Below the pieces are notes generated by a model. The model was not told the DNA's origin and ran no database searches. It saw only the letters and a list, made by a program, of their open reading frames with translations. This document shows, in pieces, positions 12,301 to 24,245 of a stretch of DNA of 64,000 nucleotides. Position numbers and translations under genes: made by a program. The stretch's first letter is position 1, and the number at the start of each line of letters is the position of its first letter. The DNA lies in the NCBI GenBank assembly GCA_021613535.1, contig CP075492.1, positions 12,152,001-12,216,000 of the forward strand. Reading direction: 5' to 3'. This DNA is from Adineta vaga. Taxonomy: Eukaryota > Rotifera.

Positions 12301-14620
12301 GTATAGTTCTAATCATTTCTTTTCATTTTCTCCAAAAATGTTCTCTTTAGGACCTATCGTATGGTATCAACAATTCGAATATGCCGTCGGTCATTGGCTA
12401 CAAAAAGCTGCTGAACATAAATTAGGTAGTGTCCTTTGTTGTCCCGGTTGTTTCTCATTATTTCGTGGTTCATCTTTAATGGATGATAATGTTATGCGAC
12501 GTTATGCTGATAAATCTACGGAAGCTTCACATTATGTACAATATGATCAAGGTAATAGAGCATGCAGTGCCTTTCATCTATATAAATATTTATTTGTTGT
12601 TTTTGAAAATGTATTTAGGAGAGGATCGTTGGTTAACCACACTTCTTCTTCAACAAGGTTATCGTGTTGAATATTGTGCTGCGTCCGACGCTTTTACTCA
12701 TGCACCAGAAACATTCAAAGAATTTTTTAATCAACGTCGTAGATGGATGCCTTCAACTATGGCAAATATTATGGATTTACTTAAGGATACGAAACATACG
12801 ACACATGTGAATGAAAATATCTCAAAATTATATATGTTCTATCAAGCAGTTCTATTTGTATCGACAATCTTAGGTCCCGGAACAATCTTATTAACTATAG
12901 CTTCCGCATTGCGTACCGTATTTTCAACATTAACAATAGCTGAATCCTATACAATATCTATTTTACCAGCCATTTTCTATATACTTATATGTGTAAAAAC
13001 TAAAGCTAGTACACAAATATCGATTGGTGCTATAATGACAGGTAGAATAATAGATTAATTTTAACATAGAACTATAATTGCAAGTTTATTTCAGCTATCT
13101 ATGCTTTGGTGATGTCCATGGTACTTGTAGCTACAACTGCTCAAATTCTTAAGTCAGGTTTTCTTGATCCAAGTGCTGTATTTTTACCAACTGTAGCTAT
13201 GATATTTATTGTTACTGGTGTTCTTCATCCGAATGAAATGCTCAATTTACTTCATGGTTTTCTCTATTTGGTAACCATTCCTGGTGGCTATCTTCTTCTT
13301 GTAACTTATGCTCTATGTAATTTACATGTGGTTTCATGGGGCACACGAGAAACAGTCGAAGTTGTAAAAACAAAAAAGAAAAAACCTGGTGAAAAAGAAG
13401 TTATTCTACCTGGTAAAACAAAATCAAATATTTGAAATAGATGAATTCAGACTTTTCTTCAATGTAGATCCAAAAAAACGTCGAACAACTGATGTTTTGA
13501 ATAATATGCTTTGGGGTAATAGTAATGATGGACATCGTGGTTTTATTCATCAGATGGGTGATGCTATTGAACAAGTTTTTAGACCAACGGCAAAACGACA
13601 AGAAATGCTTTTACAACAGATAATCGACAAACTTGATCGAGAAAGTGGCAGTCAAGAATTGAGAAAATTCGACGGTACGTATAAAGATTCTAGCCATACT
13701 AAATAAGAATCAAATGCTATTGAAAACTTTTTGTCGAATCGTTTTTAGATGACAATGATGGAAATAGTAGGGATTTACTGATTGTACCAGGTGAAAATGA
13801 TCTACATGATAATAGTTCTTCCAATACAACATCAACAACATCTATATGTAATAAATCTCGAAATAATATGGTTAATCCTTATTGGTCTGAATTGCCATGG
13901 CTTGGTTCAGAATCTATTATTGGTTATCTTCATACGGATGAAATAACATTTTGGCAACAAATTCTAGCCAAATATTTAGCACCACTTGATAAAGATGCTG
14001 AAGAAGAACGACGTATTTCATCTGATTTAATTAGTTTACGAAATAATGCTGGTTTTGCTTTCTTTATGGTTAATGCTATTTGGATTATTTTACAATTTCA
14101 ATGTGAATATGTTTCAACAAAATTTACCGAACTTATGATTGATATTGGTCGACCATTTGGACAACAAGGAACTAAAGTACAATTATTAGGTTTATTATTT
14201 ATGTTATTTTTTGCATCATGTATGATCATTCAATTCATTACTATGCTTTTACATCGTTGGGGAACATTCATAGAAATTTTAGCAAGTACAAAATTATTTG
14301 AAAAACATCGAAAATATAAATTAAAACCAGGTTCTGATATTGCTGGTATGACAAGTCAAGAAGTCGCTGAAGTTCTAAGAGAATTAGATATTCAATTAGT
14401 TGTACCACCAGTAGGAACAGCACCTAAACAAAGTGTGACATTTCAAATGGAACCTATTATTAAAGGAGGAACTGAAGTTCATAGTCCTGATTATGATGAA
14501 AACGATGATGATGATGAAATCGATGATTTTGAAGATGTATATATTGAACCACCGATTGATTATTTTGATCATCCAGTTGTTCAAGAAGCTGCTGATGAAA
14601 GTCGTCTTCGTTTATTGTAA
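9310..14620 (+). CDS. Chitin synthase (animal type, GT2 family)
   Basis: Sixteen exons joined by 15 short GT-AG introns give about 1,450 residues, all in frame. The enzyme transfers GlcNAc from UDP-GlcNAc to growing chitin at the plasma membrane. The N-terminal half is a multi-helix membrane region. The GT2 catalytic core starts near exon 7 (VPMIYVCATMWHETTSEM). It shows the UDP-binding ALDGDVDF (about 12186), the acceptor-site EDRWLTTLLLQQGYRVEY and the QRRRW product motif. A helical cluster follows with VSWGTRE, the conserved animal chitin synthase element, then more membrane segments and an acidic Asp-rich tail. The start is set at ATG 9310 (MHRMM); 9319 and 9322 are in-frame alternatives. 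The N-terminus has a ten-proline run followed by a Ser-rich stretch. In rotifers chitin is expected in trophi and eggshell; that role is inferred. Confidence 0.95.
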
Positions 14621-14976
14621 TTGATCAAACTAGGCATTCATGCTCGTCTTTTATTCGAATAATTTTTATATGATTTTATTATTTTTTACGTTGACCGTTT
14701 TAAAAAAAAATAAAGAGATATAGAGATTATTGTTTCTGCTTCATATAAAAGGATGATTACTTTAACTTAAACTCCCTTTTGGAGGCTAGTACCAATTACC
14801 TTGTAAAACTAAAGAATTGATCTTCCAGACTGAAGGATATTGGTAGAAGACGGAGAAGGTTGTTTGGTGTGCTTCGGTAACTTTCGATGAAATTTTTTCT
14901 TGCTGTCAATTATTAGACAATAAATCGCATGAAATGGTTTTGATTCGATCATGATAACCTCGAAACTGAAGGCAGA

Positions 14977-14994
14977 CGCATTTGTACAAATGCG
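14977..14994. repeat. Perfect 18-bp palindrome
   Basis: CGCATTTGTACAAATGCG equals its own reverse complement. It lies at the start of a minus-strand open stretch ending at 15000, about 360 bp after the chitin synthase stop. A dimeric DNA-binding protein site is possible; nothing else supports a role. Confidence 0.6.
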
Positions 14995-16231
14995 ATTCAT
15001 TATCTGATGAATAAACGCAATAATAAATATTGATACCGATTTATTTTAATATATGTTATTACTAAATTATCAGTGCGTTTATATAAATGATAATATGTAT
15101 CATATAGATGATCTGTCGATCCATCATATATTTCTTTCGAACAATATACAAACACCTTTAATTTGCAAATAACTTCCCATTTTCTCTTCTTCTCAGAATA
15201 TAAAAGGAAAACTTATTATAGATGACTAATTTTTCTATTCTCATTAATCACTTGGCATGTGTACGTCATAGGAAACACGAAACAATGAGTTAGTGAATGA
15301 TTTCATTCTTCTTCTTTTTGATCCTCTATTGACATACCTTGAGCAATCCATATTCAGTATATTTCAAAGGATATTAATGTTTACAATATTCAACCGATTA
15401 AAATCTCTCCTTAAAATATCATACATTTCGATAGTCAAATCTTGTATTGATGAAAAAACAATCATTCTATTTCAGATTCAGAGAAAAATTTCATTATGAG
15501 ATAATTCTATACAATTGGAAGATAGTATTCAATTGTTTTAATGTCATAGGTATATAGTTATATGTAGTCTGGAATATGTCTATTGACGTGATATGTTCTA
15601 TTTTTATATTGATACTTTTTGAAATCTTAGAAAATAAGGTCGAATATCTACCATGACAATTACAAAATACATCCTTGCCAAATGGTTCCAATGAATAAGA
15701 CATCGTATCTAATTTGATTGCACTCATTTGCCAATTTTGATTTCACAGTTACAGACAATTTTAAATCAACCATCACTAAACATATCGTAATTATGACTTT
15801 TCTAGATCTAAGTAACTGTTCGTATTACATCTATCATATATTCAAGTTGGAAACATTCTCAATTTTTTTAATATTATTAATCGAATAATCCCTGAAATGT
15901 TAATGATAACAATCACAATATTGTGTTGTTTTCGTTTTCATAGATATTCATAGCCTTGTCTGGATATTTTTTCATCCTTCATCGTTCCTTGTTCATTGCC
16001 ATTAAATACGATTTTATCATTGTAGAGAATTATCGTTGTTCTTGGGTTTTTTGTTCGATATTATACAATAATCTTATCGTCAGACTATTGATTGGTTTAA
16101 GTATGAATGTCTAACCGCGAAATATTGTGTTCGTCTCTTTTTTTTTATCTACATTGTCTCTTTCTCCTACCCTGTAATTTCGTTGATGTTCATTGAAGAA
16201 ACCCTAAAAGAGAAAAAAAGAAGTATAGGAT

Positions 16232-16250
16232 ATGACCGGTCATGCATGAC
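16232..16250. repeat. Two overlapping 12-bp palindromes
   Basis: ATGACCGGTCAT (16232-16243) and GTCATGCATGAC (16239-16250) overlap. The first consists of two back-to-back TGACC/GGTCA half-sites without spacer. They lie 1.4 kb upstream of the His-rich gene. Confidence 0.55.
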
Positions 16251-16287
16251 TACAACACATATAGATAGACCAAAAAGAAAGAAAAGG

Positions 16288-16313
16288 AGAAGAAGAAGAA
16301 GAAGAAGAAGAAG
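16288..16313. repeat. GAA/AAG microsatellite
   Basis: About eight uninterrupted AAG units in non-coding DNA, within a wider purine-rich stretch from about 16270. Confidence 0.8.
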
Positions 16314-16959
16314 TTACTCTTGTGGTTTAGCCAACTCGTATCAAACATAGAGATGAGCCGTATACACATATCACCGAAAGATATGTCTTTAACTTTTTCA
16401 TAGTCTATACTTTACACACACTTAGAATCATATATTCTTCGAAAATATATTTCATAGCTTTTTTTTGCGTTCATTCATAAATACATGTAGATACTTATAC
16501 TTATTTTTTTTTTATAGTTCTTAATTGGATAGATTTAATCATAATATGCAATCAACAGGTAGAATGGTATTTATATCGTCCTGTAGATGAAAATAAAGGT
16601 AGTAATCACTAAATTAGTAGATCATTAATGTATACATTCTGTTGAATGTTATCATGTATAGTTAGTCATAAGAATAATTATCTGGTTTTGTTGATATTGA
16701 ATGGTTTTGTGTTCAAGGGTATGTATTCTTCTTTAAAAAAAGAAAGACCTTGTTATGCATCAATACAAATATTTAAAAAAACGTATCTACGATTCATAAC
16801 GGATATTAGTGAGTTGATATGAGGTGAACATTCGATAGTATTATAGAAGCAGACAAATCTTATTATTTTAAATGAAAGTTCAATTATTTTTATCATTTTT
16901 GTTAACAATATTCACAAACGAGAGACGTTAATCTGTCTGTACTACTTTATGCATCTTTG

Positions 16960-17045
16960 GGTGTTTTTTTCTCTCAGTCTCTCTCACATTATCACTCTTT
17001 CTCTCTCTCTCTCTCTTTCTTGTTCCCTCCCTCCGGTTTCTCTCT
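16960..17045. repeat. CT-rich low-complexity tract
   Basis: Repeated TCTC runs interrupted by short T or CC stretches on the + strand. Such pyrimidine tracts are common in 5' flanks and introns here. Confidence 0.7.
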
Positions 17046-17632
17046 CCATTAGCTCTCGCTCTTTTATATTCACCATATTAAAAGCGATACGCTTGAGATG
17101 AAGCACAAGATATGGGTAGTAGTCGTCTCTGCTTTTTGCTTTACACACTTCTTTCTTTTCTTTTTCGTCTTCTTACCATCCATTCAATATAGTGCAAATG
17201 AGAATGAATACATTGAAGCATCTATTCAGTACTATTGATCATATTCATTGTTGTCTTTGTTTGTAGGTGATAATGATAATCATATTTTAGTCGCAAAGAT
17301 AACAGTTGTTCTTTGGATGCGATAAAGTATGTGTACGAGAAGGTAAGTTAATAGCCACACACGAATGCACTCAATGATTTTTTTTGTCCGTTTTTATGCA
17401 ATTTATATTACCATCGACCACAATTGTAAAACCGCAAAATTGTGATTTTGAACATTAACCTCGAATGTATGATAATTGAATGATAAAAAAAAAAGTTCGA
17501 TATGATATGAACATTGACAAAAAAAAACTCGAAGAACACTTTTTGTAATGAACTTGTTTTTTTTCTAGATCAGTTTTTTTTGGGCCGTTGCTACACCTTT
17601 TGACGTGATTTCGCACCTCAATATTCACAAAA

Positions 17633-18328
17633 ATGATTGATCCACGTTTCGCCACTGCAGGCGCTATTCCAATGGCACCAGGATATGGTGCTCAGCCAGT
17701 ACCCACTCAATATCATCATCATCGTCATCATCGTCATCATAAACATAAAGCTCGCAATGATGTTTCACCAATAAGCCTTGATGAATCAATACATAAAGTA
17801 GAGCATGGTCATCGTCATCATTTTCAACAAAGTAAATAAACCAATTAAGAACTAAATCCACTAGAACAATGAGTTCGCTTCTAGATGATGGTGCCCCACT
17901 AGGTGGAGGATATGGAGTTCCATATGGTGCTGCTGGATATCTTCAGCAACAACAACAACAGCAACCACCACAACAACAGTTTGGTGGTCATAATTATGGT
18001 TACGCAAATCAATATCAAACCTCTGGTTACGGTCAAGTTCCATATGGTATTCCTCCTTCTGGACAGACAGTAAAGCGTCGTCGACGCCATCATCGCCATC
18101 ATCGCCATCATACAGCCGATGAAGTCAATCCAGAATCTACTGGAGAACATGAGCAAGCAGTACCTGAGTAAGTTTATATATCACATAGATCTATATCTTA
18201 TTAGCAATATATTTATTATAGACAGTTAATTGGTCAACGTTCATCAAGCGTTCTAGGTGATGAAGATCAACCAATACGTTCGCCAGCACCTACTAATGAT
18301 GAAAAGGCTAGTGAAGGACAACTTGTCC

Positions 18329-18359
<31 letters not shown>

Positions 18360-20715
18360 CAACCACCATCATCATCATCAACAGCAGCAGCAGCAGCAAT
18401 ATAGCAATGAGGAACAAGCTGGCTATGGTTACACACATCAATCGCATCACGGGCATAGTGGCGGCACAGTTGGTACAGATGGCTATGGTCATATTAACGA
18501 AGATTTGATCTTTATCGAACGTGGTGATCATAGTCCGCATCGACAAGAACCACCGGCTGGTTATGAATATAAGGGCAAAATCGAAGTTCAAGGCATAAAT
18601 AAAGAGTTTCAGTCTGCATCACGTGGTGCTGGTTTGAATATACCACCACCACAAATGCCAGTGCATCAACCTGTTCTACCACCACCGCCAAGTATGGGCC
18701 CATGTCCACCTGGTTGGCAACAGATGATTCTATCACCTGCTCCTGGAGGTCCTTGTCCATCCGGAGGATTACCATATACTGGACAACTGATTGGACCAGC
18801 TAGTGCAACTAGTGCATTGGAACTTATGGATCTAATAATCCCTATTCATCTCAATGTCAAATTGTTGCAGATTATATTTTTGGTCAGAATTCAGCAGCTA
18901 ACACAAGTGGATATCAACAAACAAGTGCTGTTGGTTGTGTAGAACAATAGTAAGTTTATATTGAATTTAGAATGATGAGTAAATTAATGTTTATTTATAT
19001 TTATCTAGTCAAAATCAACAAGCACTAGAACATTCAACTGCTCGTCCAACAATTATTGAAGTTTGGCAAAAACGTGCGAAGGTATTTATATTTAATCTTC
19101 GAAAAAAAAGTCATGAACAACTTCATTTCATTCTAATTTTCTTCTATTTTTCAGGGTGAAACACAAGAACGATCACGTTCCAGATCTCATCATCGCTCAC
19201 GAACTCCAGCTGAAGGTCCTGGATTTGATTTTGATCGATTTCGTGATGAAATTCTTGCTGCTATCGAGTAATCTATTCTTTTTTCGATCGTAGTTATCGC
19301 ATTTTTTCAAATAAAAATCTATAGACGTATGGTACCACGTGGCGGAGGAGCCCCTGATATTCAATGGGTTGGACGTGATGGTGGTACACAAACTCAGATT
19401 CATCCAGGTGAATCTAAAGTGGAAGAAAAACGACCATCAGGATCAGGAGAAGTACGAGTTATTGTACAACCAATTCAACCTGTCTTCTACATGCCACGTC
19501 AAAGTATGATGATGATTTAATGAATATACTGTTTTCGATAATTATAACCTTGTATCTTCTTCATTGTAGCTGGTGGAACACCAACACCTGGTACAGGTCC
19601 TGCACCTTAACGAGTGGAGCACCTAATGTTGTTTATGTTCCACGTAATGTTTACGTACCAGTTATTAAACCTGTTTTTGTTCCACGTGAACGTAAGTAAT
19701 CAAAACTTGTATCTACATACGTCTGAAAGATAATCATCAATATGTTGTTTTTTTTTCACTATTTCTACGTACAGGTGTTATTGTACGCCCTCAAGTTATA
19801 CACGTTGCACGTCCTGTTCTCGTTGATCGACCTGTACCCGTTACTCAACGACCTATTATAATTGATCGTGAAAAACCTATTCCTGTACCAGTTCGTGAAG
19901 GTCAAGCTGCAGTACAAAGCGGTGGTTCAAAAGTTGTTCGAGAAGAATATGTTTATCGAGATAACATACCTGTTGCTTATGGAGGTCGTTGTGCTGAATT
20001 TGCTGGTGGTGTTAATTATGGTTACATGCCTACACAACAAGAACATCAATATGCTACTAGTTCAACACATGAAGTATCAAATATTTATCAGACACAAGGA
20101 GCAGGTGTCAATGTAAATGTTCCCAATGAATATCAACATAGTCATTCAAGTTCTCACGTTGAAGTCCAACCGGGTTGTGAAGGAAGTTTCCATGGTTCAT
20201 ATTCGAATCTAGCTGGTCAACAAGCCCAACAATATGCATCAAGTTCGACACATGAAGCCGCAGGTATTTATCGAATATAATTATTACAAGTTTGGATTTG
20301 AAATTTTCATTTAGGTGGTGCTGGTAGTAGTTTCCACGGTTCATATTCAAATTTATCTGGAGTCAATAATGCATCTGCCGTCAATGTTGGTCATCTTAAT
20401 CAAGATGTTCTTCGACAAACTTTTGAACAATCTGCTCAAATTGCAGGTGTTCCTCCTCATTGTCCAACACAAATTGAAGTCCTCGATACAGCTGTTAATC
20501 CATTTTGGCAAAAAACAGATCAACCAACTTTAATGCGTCGTTATGGACGGCCAGCTTTTGAAATTGTTCATAAAAGTGAAGAAGTTGAACAACAAATGTA
20601 TAGTGAACTTCGTCAACGAGAGAGTAGTGCTAGTGTTTTAAGATCGGCTTCAGCCGCTAGTTATGGATCGGGTTCTGGTATAGGACTTCATGGTAATGGT
20701 GTCGCTCAATATTAA
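17633..20715 (+). CDS. His/Gln/Pro-rich low-complexity protein with Val-Pro-rich segment; two frame breaks
   Basis: Nine exons, about 860 residues. ATG 17633 opens MIDPRFATAGAIPMAPGYG. A 53-nt intron (17832-17884) joins FQQ to NDGAPLGGGYG, so the ATG at 17869 is not the real start. The N-terminal third has His-Arg clusters (HRHHRHHKHK, RRHHRHHRHH), poly-Gln and Gly-Tyr stretches. The middle (exons at about 19010-19890) has a Val-Pro-rich section (VYVPRNVYVPVIKPVFVPRE, RPVLVDRPVPVTQRPIII) recalling articulin/alveolin-type repeats. The C-terminal part repeats a motif twice (EGSFHGSYSNLAGQ, GSSFHGSYSNLSGV), then a more ordered region (VEVLDTAVNPFWQ-like IEVLDTAVNPFWQKTDQ). Two one-base breaks must be bridged, near 18814 and 19607; both need one added base. 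No family is assigned. It could be a cytoskeletal or secreted structural protein; no signal peptide is evident. Confidence 0.7.
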
Positions 20716-22347
20716 AAATCGTTCTAGTTTGTTCTTGTTATTGTCCTAAGAAACATTTTAACGTATGTATTAAAAATTGTATTGAAAAAGACATCATATA
20801 TATATACAACGACTATTTACAAATTGTCATCATTCTTTGATTTTTTTTCTTTGAATTTCATTTTTTCTCATTGGTCGCATACAACAAAATTAGAAGAATC
20901 GATTTCTTCATTGTCATCGTTTTTTTATGTGTGTTTATTGTACTGTTTATTGTTCTTTTTAAAAAAAATTCGTTTTTTCTTCTTCCTAGAATAATATCGT
21001 TTATGCTATTTCTTTTTTTTTCTCTTTTTTCAAAATAAAAAAAAGAAAAAGAAACCTTCATTGAGATATTTCATATTAATTATAATGCAATTCATCTGAA
21101 ATAAGTCTTATCGGTTGATATTAGATTACATATCAATAAATATACATGTTGATTTGTCAATAGTGACCATTTCCATTGCAAAGAAAACGTCATGAGTAGG
21201 AAGAAAGTCTAGCTGTTCGATATCCTGTGTCGTTTCTTTTTTTCTTCTTCTATGATTGAATCAAACTTGATATGTGAAGTTGCATTAGCCTACGAGCATA
21301 CAACATCGATGATACCATTGTGTATGAGTGTGGAGAACAATGAAGAGAAAACTGATTCCACTTTTTAATGAAAAGAACAAACTCCTGCGGTTAATCGATT
21401 TATTTATGATTACGAAAAAGAAAATGATTGCAGATTTTACAATGACAAAAGAAACACGTAAGTTATCGAAGAAAAAAAGGAAAAAAGATTCTATATTACG
21501 TATCTGTTCGTTAAGTCTTATCAGTCAAGTTGACATACAGTTTTCAAGAGATGAAGAATGGTTGCTCCTTCTCTTCTTTTTTTTTCATTTGACTCAAATC
21601 ATCATCAACAAATAATCGTGTTCCTTTAGTCTCTGTTATCTAAAGAATAAAAGATGCAGGCAAAATGTCTGTTTCATAGATACGATTAATTGATCAGTTA
21701 TTGAAGAATAACGGAGCATCACGTACATACAGATTTGAGATATACATACACATATAACCACTCATACTCCCACGTGAATGGCTCAGAAAGATTCTTAACA
21801 ACATAGACGATTGACGTGCATAAGATCGAATATCGAGATAAAAGTCATTTTAAACAAGAATATGTAAGTTTGTTTTTATTTGATATGGATAAATTAGTGA
21901 AAGAAATCTTGTTCGAGTCATCTAAAATAGTAGTCGTTGTCATCAACAGAACGACCTAAAAATGGTAATAATCATAATAGTAAATCTGTTCTTTTTCTTT
22001 TCACTGATAAAAAAAAGAAAGATATATATATATATATATACATGTTATAGATACATATCCGTATATCAAACTGAGATTTCTTTTTATTATATAGAAGTAC
22101 TTTATTCCTTGGTTTTTTTACGTAAGTAGTATGCTTTTTGATTCGTTGTCTAGTTGAAAAGGTTAAACTTGTCAGAGAGATTTTATATGTTTATCTTTCG
22201 TAGAATGTTTACGTTTGGAGAAATAAATATACGTATAGATGAATTTGCGTAGTTAACTGACAAAGTCATTTTCTAACTTAGGCGATATCATCGATCATGA
22301 GACAAATCAATGATAATCCTGGTTAGTTCCTGTAGAATAAATCTTTA
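20716..22347. other. 1.6-kb intergenic region
   Basis: AT-rich with long T tracts, lying upstream of the SLC6 gene. ORFs here are lysine- or phenylalanine-rich translations of A/T tracts. A TA microsatellite lies at about 22024-22040. No gene is recognised. Confidence 0.5.
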
Positions 22348-24245
22348 ATGGCGAATTCAAACAATCAAGAACATGTACCTATGACTGTTACGAAACATTA
22401 TGGTCAATCGGAAATAAGTCATAGACTTGATGCAACAAATGAAATAGGAAAGAAAAATATTCAAATAATTAAACAAGGTCAACGGGCTAATTGGAGTAAT
22501 CGTATTGTTTATCTTCTATCGATTATTGGTTTTGTTGTTGATCTTGGTAACTATAACTTATCTTAATAAAATCTGAAATATTTCGAAATGTTCTTTCTAG
22601 GAAATGTTTGGCGTTTTCCTACAACATGTTATCGAAATGGTGGTGGTGCTTTTCTTCTTCCTTATTTTACCTTTTTATTTCTTGTTGGTCTTCCTTGTAA
22701 GTTTATATTCATTTTCAAATGTCTACATTCGTCGTTTCTTTCATAAAAATAGGTATGTATATGGAATTAGCTATCGGTCAATATCATCGTCTTGGTTACA
22801 TAACTATATGGGATAAAATATTTCCTCCATTGAAAGGTATTGGTTATTCAATGTTAATTATCAATTTATATGTTTTATCATATTATAATACAATTATTGC
22901 TTGGTCAGTTCATTATTGTTTAGCATCATTTCGTGCGATTCTTCCATGGACATTTTGTCATAATGAATGGAATACTCATTTATGCTATTCTTTACATGAT
23001 AAACGATCGTTGAATGTTACTCATAATGCATCCTATTCATCAACAGATGAATATTTTGAACGACGTATGTTAAAATCGCATTTATCATCAGGTATTGACA
23101 ACTTAGGTTCATTACAATGGGAATTAGTTGGTTGTTCAATCATTGTTTTTCTTCTTATTTATCTTTCAATATTTAAAGGAGTTAAAACAGCAGGAAAAGC
23201 AATTTGGTTTACAGCCTTAGTTCCTTATGCTGTTTTAATTATTTTATTATTACGTTCATTAACATTAGATGGTATCTTCGAAGGTTTAAAATATTATGTT
23301 GCACCATCATTTGAACGTTTAGGTGAATATTCTGTATGGCAAGCAGCTGCTGTTCAAATCTTTTTCAGTTTAGGACCTGGTTTTGGTGTTTTACTTAGTT
23401 ATGCTAGTTTTACTGATACACATGATAATGTCTCTGGTACAGCGTTGATTGCTAGTTTAGTTAATTGTTCCACAAGTTTATTATATGGAACAGTTGTTTT
23501 TGCTGGTCTTGGTTATCTATCACATCGTTTACATAGTGATGTACGACAATTTACTGAAAGTAATATGGGTCTTGTATTTGTTGTTTATCCCGAAATTTTA
23601 ACATCAATACGTGGTGCACCATTTTTTTCGATTCTTTTCTTTATTATGTTATTAACATTGGGACTTGATAGTGTTTTTGCTGGTGCAGAAAGTATCTATA
23701 CAGCCATATCAGATGAATTTCCAATCTTAGCTCGTCGTCCTCGTATATCACGTGCTTGTGTTGTTTTAGTCCCGTTTTTAATATCAATTCCAACATTAAC
23801 AAATGGAGGAAAATATGTTATTCATTTTATGGATTTTTTTGGTACATCACCATCGATTATGTTCATTGTTCTTTGTGAACTTATTGCAACTGTATGGATA
23901 TATGGCATGGATAAATTTAGTAGTAATGTGGAAACGATGACTGGACATAAGCCAAGTATTTATTGGCGTATTACTTGTCGTTATATTGCACCATTAATTC
24001 TATTTATACTCTACGTTTGTTCATTTATTCAATTTGATAGTCAAGAATTTGTGTCATTTGGTGGAAAAAATACAGCATTGAAAGTTAGCATTGCCGGATG
24101 GTCATTGAGTACAATATCGACATTACCAATTCCAATGTATGCATGTTGGTGGTATTTATTTCGACGTCAAACATCAACAACAACAACAACAACGATTGTT
24201 ATTGCAGAACCAATCCCAAATAATGAACAGGAACCGTTTATATAA
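22348..24245 (+). CDS. SLC6 sodium-dependent neurotransmitter transporter, monoamine-type
   Basis: Three exons, about 595 residues. ATG 22348 begins a short cytosolic N-terminus ([20 protein letters not shown]). TM1 is split by the first intron and reads [16 protein letters not shown]; the second intron joins VGLP to [15 protein letters not shown]. The Asp in VVDLGN stands where serotonin and dopamine transporters bind the amine; GABA and glycine transporters have Gly there. Later family landmarks are [15 protein letters not shown] (TM5), [19 protein letters not shown] (TM6), [11 protein letters not shown] (TM7) and [16 protein letters not shown] (TM8). A large extracellular loop with cysteines and N-glycosylation sequons (NVTHNAS) follows TM3. 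The C-terminus has a Thr run. It should couple monoamine uptake to Na+/Cl- at the plasma membrane. The exact substrate is inferred. Confidence 0.92.

Larger units (their letters stand above)
14621..17632. other. 3-kb intergenic region
   Basis: No recognisable gene. It holds two minus-strand open stretches (14809-15000 and 15494-15727) that read somewhat protein-like but match no family I know. It also holds an 18-bp palindrome (14977-14994), overlapping palindromes at 16232-16250, a GAA-type microsatellite (about 16288-16313) and CT-rich tracts (about 16975-17045). The 3' part is presumably the 5' flank of the next gene, with a pyrimidine-rich splice acceptor-like stretch shortly before its ATG. 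Confidence 0.5.

Noticed and set aside
17869-18171. Separate gene starting at ATG 17869
   Set aside because: A 53-nt intron (17832-17884) joins the upstream exon to this frame, so it is an internal part of the 17633 gene.
17664-18591. Minus-strand ORFs with Asp, Val or Met runs
   Set aside because: They mirror the CAT/CAA repeats that encode His and Gln runs on the + strand.
22024-22040. TA repeat as a promoter TATA box
   Set aside because: A dinucleotide microsatellite 300 bp from the SLC6 start; position and length do not suit a core promoter.
22719-24245. SLC6 gene starting at ATG 22719
   Set aside because: That start would drop TM1 and TM2, which are encoded by the exons at 22348 and 22600.
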